Positions 16,486-26,018 of a stretch of DNA of 43,965 nt are shown here, piece by piece. The DNA is from Actinomycetota bacterium. Lineage in GTDB: Bacteria; Actinomycetota; Actinomycetes; Nanopelagicales; Nanopelagicaceae. The stretch lies in contig WLNU01000002.1 in assembly GCA_009699645.1 (NCBI GenBank), positions 1-43,965 on the forward strand. Direction: 5' to 3'. The translations under genes and the position numbers were made by a program. The notes beneath the pieces were generated by a model. That model saw nothing but the letters and a program-made list of their open reading frames with translations, was not told the DNA's origin and did not search any database. Position 1 is the stretch's first letter, and each line of letters starts with the position of its first letter.

Positions 16486-19341
16486 ATGACGTACAACGGT
16501 GAGCGCTTTGCAAAGCGCCATATTGGTCCATCTTCCTCCGACGAGTCAGAAATGTTGCACCTGCTGGGTTACCAAGATATCGAAGCTTTCATAAGTGATG
16601 TAATCCCTGCAAATATTCACATCGCTAAGAAACTTTCACAGGTTTTAGATTCAGCAAAGAGTGAAGTAGCCGTAATCGCCGAACTGCGCGAGATCGCTTC
16701 ACAGAATCAAGTCTTTACATCGCTCATTGGTGGCGGTTACTACGGAACGATTACACCACCTGTAATTAAGCGCAATGTTTTAGAAAACCCAGCGTGGTAC
16801 ACCGCCTACACGCCATACCAACCGGAGATTTCACAAGGTCGCCTTGAAGCAATCTTTGCTTTCCAAACTGTCATCTGTGACATGACGGCGCTCTCTCTAT
16901 CAAATGCATCGATGCTAGATGAAGGAACTGCAGCAGCAGAGGCTATGACCCTTGCGCGCCGTACTTCTAAAGCCAGTGATGATGCAGTCTTTCTCATCGA
17001 AGAACATCTGCACCCGCAAACAAAGGCAGTGGTACAGACTCGCGCTAAGCCGCTCGGGATTAAGGTTATTGAAGTCGATGCGGGCCATGTAGCCCGTGAT
17101 GGTTTCGATCAAGAGTTTTTTGGATTACTGCTGCAATACCCAGATACGACTGGTGAGATTTGTGATTACGCAAAAGTTACTGAGTATGCGCACTCAAAGG
17201 GAGCGCTGGTGATAGCGGCCACCGATCTCTTAGCTTTGACTCTCATTAAAGCACCAGGGGAGTGGGGCGCTGACATTGCAGTTGGTTCTGCTCAGCGCTT
17301 TGGAGTGCCGATGGGATTTGGTGGACCACACGCTGGGTTTATCGCAGTGCGTGCTGGTTTAGAGAGATCCCTTCCTGGTCGATTGGTTGGGCAGAGTGTG
17401 GACTCTCACGGCAATCCCGCTTTTCGATTGGCTTTGCAAACTCGCGAACAACATATTCGCCGCGATAAAGCGACTAGCAATATCTGTACCGCCCAAGTTT
17501 TGCTTGCAAATATGAGCGCCTTCTACGCGATGTGGCACGGACCAGTTGGCCTACGTGAAATTGCAGAGCGAGTACATGGTTATGCATCGCGCCTGCACAA
17601 GGCTTCTGCCTCACGTAATCAAAATATCTTCGATACGGTAACAATAGATGTCGCTGATGCGCAAGGCATTCATAAGCTTGCACTCTCCAAAAAAATTAAC
17701 TTCGGTCGCATCTCAGATACACAGATTCGAATTTCGTTCGATGAGACCACGACCGATGACTCCTTCAATGAAGTTCTCGGAATTTTGGGCTTATCTGATA
17801 CGAAAGCAGATGCGATCACACCGGCATTCGCGCGAACTTCGAGCTATCTGACGCATCCTGTTTTCAATACGTATAGATCTGAAACCTCAATGATGCGTTA
17901 TCTACGCACCTTGGCCGATCGTGATCTGGCCCTTGATCGCACCATGATTCCTCTTGGCTCATGCACAATGAAGTTAAATGCTGCAACTGAGATGGAGGCG
18001 GTCACCTGGCCTGAGTTCTCCTCATTGCATCCATTTGTACCGGCCGATCAGTCAAAGGGTTTGCGTTTACTGATTGACCAACTCTCACAATGGTTGATTG
18101 AGATAACGGGCTATGACGCAGTATCGCTGCAGCCAAATGCTGGCAGCCAAGGTGAGTTCGCTGGTTTATTGGCGATTCGCAATTACCACGATTCACGGGG
18201 TGACTTCTCGCGCAATATCTGCCTTATTCCATCCAGTGCCCACGGAACAAATGCTGCTAGCGCCGTGATGGCAGGAATGTCAGTGGTTGTCGTGAACTGC
18301 GATGATGAGGGAAACGTCAGCCTTGGAGATTTAGAGCTAAAGATCGCCTTACATGCCGATGCACTTGCCGCGCTGATGGTCACCTATCCATCTACACATG
18401 GAGTATTTGAATCGGCAATCTCGCAAATCTGCGCGATGATTCATGAGGCAGGCGGGCAGGTTTATGTAGATGGCGCGAATCTAAATGCCTTAGTTGGTAC
18501 TGCCCAACCTGGAAAATTTGGCGCAGATGTTTCGCACCTCAATCTCCATAAAACTTTCTGTATTCCTCATGGTGGTGGGGGACCAGGAGTTGGACCAGTA
18601 ATCGCTAAGGCGCACCTGGCGCCATTTCTTCCGAATCACCCGCTAGATCCACTTGCAGGACCTGCCAGTGGTTCTGGACCGATATCGGCTGCGCCCTTTG
18701 GCTCTGCAAGTATCTTGCCGATTTCTTGGGCCTACATCCGTCTCATGGGGGGAGAAGGGCTAACACATGCCACTGAAGTTGCAATATTGAATGCAAACTA
18801 CATGGCTGCACGTCTAAAGGCTTCATATCCAATTCTCTACACTGGCGCTAAAGGTTTAGTTGCCCATGAATGCATTCTCGATATTCGTGAGATAACAAAG
18901 ATTTCAGGTGTAAGCGTCGATGACATTGCAAAGAGGTTGATGGACTATGGATTCCACGCACCCACGATGTCTTTCCCGGTAGCTGGAACTTTGATGATTG
19001 AACCTACTGAATCTGAAGATATTCTTGAGATGAATCGTTTTATCGATGCGATGATCGGTATCCGCTCTGAGATCCAGGAGATTATCGATGGCAAGCAGAG
19101 TATTGATGGATCTCCACTACGCAATGCGCCACACACGATAGGGGCAATTGCTGCAAGTAATTGGGATCGGAGTTACTCCCGTGAGGCTGGAGCCTTTCCA
19201 GCAACGATTACGGGGCTCATTCCCGGGGAATTAATTGGATCCAGAGGCAAATACTGGCCAACTGTGGGGCGTATCGATGGCGCCTTTGGAGATCGCAACT
19301 TAGTCTGTTCCTGCGCACCGATAGAGGCCTACAGCTCATAA
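16486..19341 (+). CDS. gcvP: Glycine dehydrogenase (decarboxylating), P protein
   Basis: GcvP is the PLP-dependent P protein that decarboxylates glycine and loads the aminomethyl group on lipoyl-GcvH. The 951-residue length matches the fused P1/P2 form of actinobacteria. The N-terminus has [16 protein letters not shown]; the middle shows [15 protein letters not shown] and the second half [14 protein letters not shown]. The PLP lysine is Lys689 in [18 protein letters not shown]. The frame is open back to GTG 16390, inside the preceding merR gene, but ATG 16486 has AGGGGAG about 5 nt upstream and gives the standard N-terminus. It converges on lnt with 64 bases between. Confidence 0.96.
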   Translation: MTYNGERFAKRHIGPSSSDESEMLHLLGYQDIEAFISDVIPANIHIAKKLSQVLDSAKSEVAVIAELREIASQNQVFTSLIGGGYYGTITPPVIKRNVLENPAWYTAYTPYQPEISQGRLEAIFAFQTVICDMTALSLSNASMLDEGTAAAEAMTLARRTSKASDDAVFLIEEHLHPQTKAVVQTRAKPLGIKVIEVDAGHVARDGFDQEFFGLLLQYPDTTGEICDYAKVTEYAHSKGALVIAATDLLALTLIKAPGEWGADIAVGSAQRFGVPMGFGGPHAGFIAVRAGLERSLPGRLVGQSVDSHGNPAFRLALQTREQHIRRDKATSNICTAQVLLANMSAFYAMWHGPVGLREIAERVHGYASRLHKASASRNQNIFDTVTIDVADAQGIHKLALSKKINFGRISDTQIRISFDETTTDDSFNEVLGILGLSDTKADAITPAFARTSSYLTHPVFNTYRSETSMMRYLRTLADRDLALDRTMIPLGSCTMKLNAATEMEAVTWPEFSSLHPFVPADQSKGLRLLIDQLSQWLIEITGYDAVSLQPNAGSQGEFAGLLAIRNYHDSRGDFSRNICLIPSSAHGTNAASAVMAGMSVVVVNCDDEGNVSLGDLELKIALHADALAALMVTYPSTHGVFESAISQICAMIHEAGGQVYVDGANLNALVGTAQPGKFGADVSHLNLHKTFCIPHGGGGPGVGPVIAKAHLAPFLPNHPLDPLAGPASGSGPISAAPFGSASILPISWAYIRLMGGEGLTHATEVAILNANYMAARLKASYPILYTGAKGLVAHECILDIREITKISGVSVDDIAKRLMDYGFHAPTMSFPVAGTLMIEPTESEDILEMNRFIDAMIGIRSEIQEIIDGKQSIDGSPLRNAPHTIGAIAASNWDRSYSREAGAFPATITGLIPGELIGSRGKYWPTVGRIDGAFGDRNLVCSCAPIEAYSS

Positions 19342-19382
19342 TTTCGCCAGTAGATGCGGGGATATGGTTGTTTAATCTTACT

Positions 19383-19395
19383 TTACATAATGTAA
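19383..19395. repeat. Short palindrome between convergent gcvP and lnt
   Basis: TTACATAATGTAA is a perfect 13-base palindrome around a central A in the 64-base convergent spacer. It lacks a T-run and a G/C-rich stem, so it is not a classic terminator. It could be a protein binding site or a weak bidirectional stop for transcription. Confidence 0.35.
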
Positions 19396-19405
19396 CTTAT
19401 CGGCG

Positions 19406-20779
19406 TTAGGTTGTGATTCGTCGACCTGTTCTACCCACTATGAATAGCCATATAAAGGCTGCCACTGTGGCCCAATGACCGGCCCGATCCCTTGGGCTTT
19501 GGCTATCTAGTAACTGCACCGTTGCGAATATATGAGCCGGTTCGTGAATCTGTGTTCTGGCAGTAATTTCACCCGTTGAATCAATAACTGCAGAGATTCC
19601 TGTAGTAGATACAGAGAGAAGATTTCTGCCATGTTCAATAGCTCTGATCCGTGAAATCTCTAACTGCTGGGCGCTCTCTGGCGAGAATCCAAATGTCGCA
19701 CTATTAGTTTGAACAACTATGAGATTTGATGCTTGTGCCGCGGTGCTCAAAATAGAATCATCGATAAGTTCGAAGCAGATAATCGGTGCGATTTTTGCAA
19801 CACCTATCGCAAATATCTTTGATGAACTTCCCGGCGTGAAATCCTCAACAGAGGCAGCTAAGGGTGAGATTTTCGATGCAATTGAGCGCAATGGAATGTA
19901 CTCGCCAAAGGGTGTCAGATGCTGCTTTACATAAGTTTCTTTAACTTTATTTGTCCAAAGTATCGACACATTCTGGAGATCTCCTTTTTGGCGGGTTACG
20001 GCACCTATTATCAAAGGAGCACTAAAAGTGTTGAGGGTGGCCTCGACATCACTGTTGGTAAATGGATCCACATCAACAGCGTTTTCTGGCCAGAGAATAA
20101 AGTCGACATTATTATCTTTAGTTAATGCTTTTTTAGTCTCATTCACGTGATTGAGAAAAACGGCTTTTGCCCGTGAATTAAAATCTAACCCTAACGCTGG
20201 TACATCACCTTGCACCATGAGCACCTTGACTGTTCCGATGCTATTAGTATGGATTGGAATTAGAAGAAGAATGAGTGGGAATAGATGAAAGAGATGTAAT
20301 CGTGCATTAAATAATGCAAAAAGCGTTAATGAAATACATAAAACTAATGCACTGAGTCCAACGGCTCCCCCAATCGCTGCTATAGAACTATAAGGAGCAT
20401 CGGCCTGCGAATAAGCAACACGCGTCCAACCAAAGCCACCAAATGGGAAACTGCCACGAATCTGCTCAAGAAGCAGAAAGATAATTGGATACAGGGCTAT
20501 TCCGTATTTATGTGCAAAGCCAAGGGGCATAAAGAGAACGGCCTGTCCTATCGCAAGAATCGACCAAGGAATTGCACCTACAAAAGTACTTGTCCAGTGC
20601 AGTGCTATCGCATTAAAGACAAGAGCGAATAGAAATGAGTTAAGAAAAGGACGAGTTGATCGCTTGATGCAAAAGATGTGAAACCCTATAGCGATGGGTG
20701 CTAGCCACCACAGCGATAACGGAGCAAAGGCACCGCTCAAGAGCACGCCGCTGAAGATTGCTAGAAGAAAATTTACCAA
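19406..20779 (-). CDS. lnt: Apolipoprotein N-acyltransferase
   Basis: Lnt adds the third acyl chain to membrane lipoproteins. The 457-residue protein has several N-terminal membrane helices (about 1-185), an extracellular nitrilase-fold domain, and a final hydrophobic segment near the C-terminus (WATVAAFIWLFIV). The nitrilase triad is recognisable: Glu in FILWPENAVD, Lys in YVKQHLTPFGEYIP and Cys in PIICFELID. It lacks the fused polyprenol-mannose synthase domain found in mycobacterial Lnt/Ppm1. The start is TTG at 20779, overlapping the exonuclease gene by 7 bases; no alternative start fits as well. It is the last gene of the minus-strand run. Confidence 0.92.
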   Translation of the reverse strand: MVNFLLAIFSGVLLSGAFAPLSLWWLAPIAIGFHIFCIKRSTRPFLNSFLFALVFNAIALHWTSTFVGAIPWSILAIGQAVLFMPLGFAHKYGIALYPIIFLLLEQIRGSFPFGGFGWTRVAYSQADAPYSSIAAIGGAVGLSALVLCISLTLFALFNARLHLFHLFPLILLLIPIHTNSIGTVKVLMVQGDVPALGLDFNSRAKAVFLNHVNETKKALTKDNNVDFILWPENAVDVDPFTNSDVEATLNTFSAPLIIGAVTRQKGDLQNVSILWTNKVKETYVKQHLTPFGEYIPLRSIASKISPLAASVEDFTPGSSSKIFAIGVAKIAPIICFELIDDSILSTAAQASNLIVVQTNSATFGFSPESAQQLEISRIRAIEHGRNLLSVSTTGISAVIDSTGEITARTQIHEPAHIFATVQLLDSQSPRDRAGHWATVAAFIWLFIVGRTGRRITT

Positions 20780-21675
20780 CCGAGTGCACTGATCAAACGA
20801 TCAACGCTGGCACCAAGACCGTAGCGCTCCTTAAATTGGTAAATAGCCGAAAGATCTGACGGAGCCTTAGGCATCGTTAAATCGATCTTTGGCAGGGCAA
20901 CGTTGCGTGCTACCTGAACAACGGTTGGTGCAATCTTTAAATAATCCACTCCTGCGATAATTTTTTTGGCTAACGAAGCGCTCAGGGATTCATGGCCAGC
21001 ATGAGCTGCTGCAATGGCCTCATCAGCGTTTGCGAAGTTGCTAGCAATAAGAGCTGCTCCCTTTTCACCGATACCGCGCACACCAGGTAATCCATCGGAT
21101 GGATCACCACGAAACATAGCAAAGAGGGCATAACGCTCCCCCGGGATCTGATATTTATCAGAGACATATTTCAGATCAACTAAATCATGGGCCGATACAC
21201 CTTTAGCCAGATAAACAACTTTAATATCTCGCTTATCATCAACCATCTGGAAAAGATCACGGTCTCCGGTGACTATTCGAATCGGACCCTTCTCAACTTC
21301 GGCATATGTGGCCATCACATCATCGGCCTCAAAATCATCGACTCCAACAACTGGAATACCAAAGAGATCAAGGAGATCTAAAAGAATCGGAATCTGCGGG
21401 GTGAGCGTCTCGGGCTCCTCCTCTTCATCACCCTCCTCCTCCAAGCGATTGGCCTTGTAGTCGGGAAAGAGTTCGACGCGCCACGTAGGACGCCAATCTC
21501 CATCTAAACATGCAACAAGGCGATCAGGTTTGTAAATGCCGATCAATCGCGCACTCATATCGATGAAGCCGCGAACTGCATGTATAGGAGTTCCATCGGG
21601 GGCGAGCAAAGTGTCGGGCATTCCGTAGTAAGCGCGATACCAGAGCGATGCGCTATCTAAAAGCATCAGCGTCAT
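20773..21675 (-). CDS. 5'-3' exonuclease (PolA N-terminal-like, stand-alone)
   Basis: This FEN/PolA-type 5'-3' exonuclease without a polymerase domain likely processes flapped or RNA-primed DNA. Metal-site acidic residues are placed as in the family: LLDSASLWYRAYY, CLDGDWRPTWR, DDFEADDVMATYAE and VTGDRDLFQMVDD. The helix-3-turn-helix DNA-binding part is GLPGVRGIGEKGAALIASN. An acidic linker (LEEEGDEEEEPET, about 79-91) interrupts the arch region. Its ATG overlaps the helicase stop by 4 bases, so the two are translationally coupled. The arrangement matches Rv2090 near helY in M. tuberculosis. Confidence 0.92.
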   Translation of the reverse strand: MTLMLLDSASLWYRAYYGMPDTLLAPDGTPIHAVRGFIDMSARLIGIYKPDRLVACLDGDWRPTWRVELFPDYKANRLEEEGDEEEEPETLTPQIPILLDLLDLFGIPVVGVDDFEADDVMATYAEVEKGPIRIVTGDRDLFQMVDDKRDIKVVYLAKGVSAHDLVDLKYVSDKYQIPGERYALFAMFRGDPSDGLPGVRGIGEKGAALIASNFANADEAIAAAHAGHESLSASLAKKIIAGVDYLKIAPTVVQVARNVALPKIDLTMPKAPSDLSAIYQFKERYGLGASVDRLISALGW

Positions 21676-24056
21676 ACTTCACCCATGAGGTAGGCAACAA
21701 CTCCACGATCGATCCGCTTAACGGCATCTTTGCATACTGGACGAAGTTTCTGACTAGCACCTGCGATCTGATTAAGTAAATCAATTAACTGCTTGGTAGA
21801 GCGAACGAAATCCCCCACCGACATATCACTGCCTTTGAGAACACTCTGTAACGATCCTCCGCTGGCCCACTTATATGCGATCCAACAAAAGCCAGCATCT
21901 GGTTCGCGTTGTGTTTTGACTCCGTACTGTGTTTCGATCTCCTCTAACTGCGCCCAAATGGCGATCACCTCTGTTAGAGCCGATGAGACTTTAGGACTAG
22001 GCATTTTAGGTGCTAAGTTTTCAGCCGAACGCGATTCAAAGATCATGCATGAAACGATGGATAAAAGCTCAACTGCATTAAGTTCGTCAAAGAGACCACA
22101 CCGTATCGATTCGGTGAGAAGTAGGTCGGATTCGGCATAGATCTTTGTCAAGATTTTCCCTTGCTCCGTCGGCTTTTCACCCTCAATATAATTAAGGTGG
22201 TTAAGGACCTGACAGATTTGATCAAATGTTTTAGCGATTACATTCGTACGACTTTCAACACGTGTACGAAGACCTTCATTCTCTCGGTTGAGGCGGCCAG
22301 CTCGCTCGGCAAAGCGGGCATGATCTTCACGTTCATTGCAACTATGACAACTGTGGTTACGAAGAGATTTGCGTAGATCACCTAAATCACTCTCTAAACG
22401 AGCACGTTGTCGATTATCAAAGGTTTTCTTCTGATCCCGGCGGCTAAGGAGTACTTCAACCTCTTTGATCTCACGGCGGATACTGGCGTAGTCAATGAAA
22501 TCTCCGAGATGGCAGATGGCATTGAGCAGTATCTCCTCAATCGCACCTTCATTTTTTCGTATCTGTCGCGATAGACCCACTACCGCACGATCGGCTTGGA
22601 ATTGCGCAAAGGATGATTCAAGAGATCGACGTGCACGTTCTCGGCCAAATTGTGCGATGAGATTAATTGACATGTTATATGAGGGTGCAAATGATGAACG
22701 CAGCGGATATGTACGAGTTGATGCCAGGCCGGCGGCAGCTGCAGAGTCCACGGTTGGAGACCATTGGATAACTGCATTACCCTCAATATCAATACCCCGA
22801 CGACCGGCTCGACCTGTTAATTGTGTGTACTCCCCCGGAGTAATTGGAACATGTGCTTCACCATTGAATTTAACTAATTTTTCTAAGACCACGGTGCGTG
22901 CCGGCATATTAATTCCGAGTGCAAGAGTCTCTGTCGCAAAAACGGCCTTAACTAAGCCGCGTTGAAATAGATCTTCAACGGCGCCCTTAAAGCTTGGCAA
23001 TAAACCCGCATGATGGGCTGCGATTCCGCGCTCTAGAGCGGTCAACCAATCACTAAAGCCCAAGACCTCTAAATCCTCTGCCGCGATATTGGCCGTGTAT
23101 TTAAGGGCTGTAGCCTTTATCTCAGTGCGCTCATCCGGTGAAGTCAATCGAATCCCTGCGACCAAACATTGTTTTACAGCGGCGTCGCAACCAACACGTG
23201 AAAAAATGAAGGTTATAGTTGGCAGCATATTCTCATCGGCAAGCTTTTCAATGATGTCAGCGCGAGATAATCGCTCTTTTTGTTCACTGTATCGCCCGCG
23301 ACGATGTCTATCCATCGATGATTTGCGCATCGCCTCGCGCTCTCGCTTCAAGATTTCAGGATTAATCACACCCTCTCGTTCAAAGAGATCCATCATACGA
23401 TTACCGATAAGCACATGTTGGTAGAGCGGAATCGGTCTAATTTCACTGACTATCACCGTCGTGTTTCCACGAACTTCCCCAAGCCATTCACCGAATTCCT
23501 CAGCATTAGAAACTGTTGCCGAAAGAGAGATGACTTGTACGCTCTCCATCAAATGGATAAGGACTTCCTCCCACACGGCCCCGCGAAACTTATCGGCCAA
23601 GTAATGCACTTCATCCATTACGACATATCCCAAGTTGGTCAGAGTCGAGGAGCCTGCATACAACATATTTCGCAGTACCTCGGTCGTCATGACCAAGATA
23701 TCGGCCTCGCTATTGATACTTGTATCCCCTGTTAGCAGGCCGACTCGATCCTCGCCAAATTTGGCCACGAACTCAAAGTATTTCTGATTAGAAAGCGCCT
23801 TAATCGGAGTTGTATAGAAACATTTCTTGCCTAAGTAGAGGGCAAAATAGGCAGCGAACTCTCCGACTACCGTCTTTCCAGCACCGGTGGGCGCAGCTAC
23901 AAGAACGCTATTTCCCTCCTCCACTGCATGAACGGCGGCGATTTGGAATGGATCAAATTCAAAATCAAAGGTAGCCAGAAACTCCTGTGTAATGGGGTGA
24001 GCACTGCGCAGTTTTGCTGCTGCATACTTCTCCGCAGGTGTAGTCATAGAGTCCAT
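21672..24056 (-). CDS. helY: Ski2/Mtr4-type DEXH helicase, HelY-like
   Basis: This is a superfamily 2 helicase of the Ski2/Mtr4 (Dob1) type, probably acting on structured RNA. Motifs are in order: APTGAGKTVVGEF (I), TTPIKALSNQKY (Ia), VVMDEVHYLAD (II), SLSATVSNAEEF (III), ALGINMPARTVV (V) and QLTGRAGRRGID (VI). A Cys/His-containing coiled insert (CHSCNEREDHARF) and a C-terminal DSHCT-like helical region follow. Three starts are possible: 24080, 24056 and 24047. 24056 has GAGGG 10 nt upstream; 24047 makes an ATGA overlap with the preceding gene. From 24056 it is 794 residues, somewhat shorter than mycobacterial HelY. Confidence 0.9.
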   Translation of the reverse strand: MDSMTTPAEKYAAAKLRSAHPITQEFLATFDFEFDPFQIAAVHAVEEGNSVLVAAPTGAGKTVVGEFAAYFALYLGKKCFYTTPIKALSNQKYFEFVAKFGEDRVGLLTGDTSINSEADILVMTTEVLRNMLYAGSSTLTNLGYVVMDEVHYLADKFRGAVWEEVLIHLMESVQVISLSATVSNAEEFGEWLGEVRGNTTVIVSEIRPIPLYQHVLIGNRMMDLFEREGVINPEILKREREAMRKSSMDRHRRGRYSEQKERLSRADIIEKLADENMLPTITFIFSRVGCDAAVKQCLVAGIRLTSPDERTEIKATALKYTANIAAEDLEVLGFSDWLTALERGIAAHHAGLLPSFKGAVEDLFQRGLVKAVFATETLALGINMPARTVVLEKLVKFNGEAHVPITPGEYTQLTGRAGRRGIDIEGNAVIQWSPTVDSAAAAGLASTRTYPLRSSFAPSYNMSINLIAQFGRERARRSLESSFAQFQADRAVVGLSRQIRKNEGAIEEILLNAICHLGDFIDYASIRREIKEVEVLLSRRDQKKTFDNRQRARLESDLGDLRKSLRNHSCHSCNEREDHARFAERAGRLNRENEGLRTRVESRTNVIAKTFDQICQVLNHLNYIEGEKPTEQGKILTKIYAESDLLLTESIRCGLFDELNAVELLSIVSCMIFESRSAENLAPKMPSPKVSSALTEVIAIWAQLEEIETQYGVKTQREPDAGFCWIAYKWASGGSLQSVLKGSDMSVGDFVRSTKQLIDLLNQIAGASQKLRPVCKDAVKRIDRGVVAYLMGEV

Positions 24057-24913
24057 GTCAGCATCGCCCTCGGTATGCATTGCGCAGATATTGGTAGTGG
24101 GCCGATTCGCTCTCCATCGGCATAGGCAACTGCATCAGCTGAAATTTTTACAGAGGTACTTCGCACGATCTCCACGGCAGGGTGTGTGACATGTGTTCCC
24201 TTAAAGACACGTGGAAAAACTTTAAGAAACTCAATCTTTGAGACAGGATGTAGGACCATGACATCAAAGAGTGAGTCGGAAATATCTGCATCGGGACAGA
24301 CCAACATCCCCCCTCCGTAGCTTCGACCATTTGCAACTGCAATCAGCATCGCTTGAGTTGAAATCGTGCGATCATCCAGGGTTATCTCATAGTGTCGCGG
24401 CTTGAATCGAGGTAGCTCAATAGCAATAGCTGCGTTGTATTTCATTGGCCCTTTTGGCCATGACATTGTGTTTGCCCTTTCATTAACCATCGAATCAAAT
24501 CCAGTTGATAAGACAGCTCCAAACCACTCACCATTGACTAAGCCCAGATCAATAGATGTCGGCGGTATTGAAAGGATTGCCTCCAGATAGGGATCTAAAT
24601 CTTCAAGTGACCATCCAAGGCTACGAACAAAGTCATTGCCTGTACCTGCTGGAATAACTGCTAGAGGAATCTGGGCTGGAGTAGTTTTCTGGAGGACGAT
24701 GTGGGCTAATCCATCTCCCCCAACTGCGATTACACCGCTGCACTTTGGAAAATTGCCGATGAATTGAGCAAGGTTTGATGCCATTGAAATTGCCGAGTTA
24801 CCTGAAATTATCTGGTGCTCCACATTTCGTGCGCTGAGAAAGGCTGCAACATGCTTGCCGATAGTTGCGCCTTTGCCAGACCCAGAAGTTGGATTGATAA
24901 CTAAGGCCCACAT
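24044..24913 (-). CDS. Diacylglycerol kinase family lipid kinase
   Basis: The protein belongs to the diacylglycerol/sphingosine kinase catalytic family (DgkB/YegS-like), which phosphorylates a lipid alcohol. The 289 residues begin WALVINPTSGSGKG. The ATP-site signature GVIAVGGDGLAHIVL is followed by LAVIPAGTGNDFVRSLGW and GFDSMVNERAN. The C-terminal domain has YGGGMLVCPDADISDSLFDV and ends YADGERIGPLPIS. The ATG follows a TAAGGT hexamer by 6 nt, so a new leaderless unit probably begins here and runs into the helicase, exonuclease and lnt genes. The exact lipid substrate is not readable. Confidence 0.92.
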   Translation of the reverse strand: MWALVINPTSGSGKGATIGKHVAAFLSARNVEHQIISGNSAISMASNLAQFIGNFPKCSGVIAVGGDGLAHIVLQKTTPAQIPLAVIPAGTGNDFVRSLGWSLEDLDPYLEAILSIPPTSIDLGLVNGEWFGAVLSTGFDSMVNERANTMSWPKGPMKYNAAIAIELPRFKPRHYEITLDDRTISTQAMLIAVANGRSYGGGMLVCPDADISDSLFDVMVLHPVSKIEFLKVFPRVFKGTHVTHPAVEIVRSTSVKISADAVAYADGERIGPLPISAQCIPRAMLTWTL

Positions 24914-24919
24914 GAGGCG

Positions 24920-24925
24920 ACCTTA
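24920..24925 (-). promoter_or_regulatory. Predicted -10 element of the lipid kinase-helicase operon (leaderless)
   Basis: On the minus strand TAAGGT is followed by CGCCTC and the ATG at 24913, a 6-nt spacing identical to the other leaderless genes and with no ribosome binding site. Confidence 0.5.
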
Positions 24926-24933
24926 TCGCCCTA

Positions 24934-25746
24934 TCACTGGATAGGTGTGGCAGCCTCGATAGGTGAAGCTCCAGGCTGAATCTGTGCTGAACGCTTGTCC
25001 CGACGTTTATCAACAAGAGTGGCGATTCCACCGGCCATAAAGTAAAAGCCACAGAGCGGAAGAGCCAGTAGCGCCATTGTGAAGGGATCAGCAGTTGGTG
25101 TGAAGGCGGCGGTAAAGAGAACTATTGAAAATATCCATATTCGCCATGGGCGTAGAATTGTCTCACCTCGCAAAAATCCAATCAGATTAAATGTCACGAG
25201 AAATACAGGTAGTTCAAAGGCAAGACCAAAAAGCAAGATGATACGCAGGACAAAATCTAGATAATCATCAAACTTAACTAAGTTTGAAAGTGAGTTTGGT
25301 GTAAAGCCAAATAGAACTTTAATCGCAATAGGCAAAATTAGATATCCCAAGGTTGCGCCCATAGCAAAAAATGGTGTCGCCGAAACTATAAAGAGTATGG
25401 AGTTACGCTTCTCTTTTCGATGCAGACCCGGAGCAATAAAGGCCCATAGTTGATAGAGCCAAAGAGGGGCCGAGAGGATTACTCCTGTAAGAAGTGCTAC
25501 CTTGATTTGTAGATTGAGAGGACCTAGCACTCCGTTGATATATAGAGAGCCGCACTGGGTAGCACCTGAGCTTTGAGCCGCTTTAAGATCGCAAACAGGC
25601 AAGGCTAACTGTGTAATTATTTCATTGTAGAAAAACCACCCAAAGCCCGATGCAAGCACGATAACTATCGCGGCACGGAAACCCCTCTTGCGTAGTTCGC
25701 GAAGATGTTGAAGCAGTGGCATCCGTGCGTCTGAAATCGACGCCAT
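24934..25746 (-). CDS. tatC: Sec-independent protein translocase subunit TatC
   Basis: TatC is the multi-spanning receptor of the twin-arginine translocase, which exports folded proteins. The 270-residue protein has about six hydrophobic segments. The N-terminal cytosolic motif is MPLLQHLRELRKRGFRAAIV, where HLxELRKR is the family signature. The first periplasmic loop, FITQLALPV-like in other members, is here IITQLALPVCDLKAAQSSG. The block FIAPGLHRKEKR and LPVFLVTFNLIGFL are also typical. It lies 6 bases after tatA in the same operon, downstream of pafBC as in other actinobacteria. Confidence 0.95.
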   Translation of the reverse strand: MASISDARMPLLQHLRELRKRGFRAAIVIVLASGFGWFFYNEIITQLALPVCDLKAAQSSGATQCGSLYINGVLGPLNLQIKVALLTGVILSAPLWLYQLWAFIAPGLHRKEKRNSILFIVSATPFFAMGATLGYLILPIAIKVLFGFTPNSLSNLVKFDDYLDFVLRIILLFGLAFELPVFLVTFNLIGFLRGETILRPWRIWIFSIVLFTAAFTPTADPFTMALLALPLCGFYFMAGGIATLVDKRRDKRSAQIQPGASPIEAATPIQ

Positions 25747-25752
25747 GACTAT

Positions 25753-25938
25753 CTACTTCTCGGAAGTAGTGTCGCCCTCAGACTTCTTTTCATCTGTTCC
25801 CATCTCCTTGATCTCACTCTTAAAGATACGCATGGAGCGTCCGAGTGAACGAGCAGAGTCTGGAAGGCGCTTGGCACCAAAAAGGACGAGAATCACTATA
25901 AGAAGAATCAGAATGTGGCTAGGCTCCTTGAGAAACAT
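25753..25938 (-). CDS. tatA: Sec-independent protein translocase subunit TatA
   Basis: TatA oligomerises to form the translocation pathway of the Tat system. This 61-residue protein has one N-terminal membrane helix ([20 protein letters not shown]), the conserved FGAKRLP hinge and an amphipathic helix ([19 protein letters not shown]), with a charged tail. A GGGAG ribosome binding site sits 8 nt upstream of the ATG. No tatB-like gene is visible nearby, which is common for minimal TatAC systems, although a distant tatB cannot be excluded. Confidence 0.94.
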   Translation of the reverse strand: MFLKEPSHILILLIVILVLFGAKRLPDSARSLGRSMRIFKSEIKEMGTDEKKSEGDTTSEK

Positions 25939-26018
25939 GGTGCAAACTCCCTTTTAGATGAGTACGAATTAGCGTAAGGCAAGGTTACCGCAGAGCCGGG
26001 CTTTATGGATAGGTGCGC

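Noticed and set aside
22495..22965. 156-residue plus-strand frame opposite the helicase gene.
   Set aside because: It lies entirely within the helicase motif V-VI region and has only shadow-type composition.
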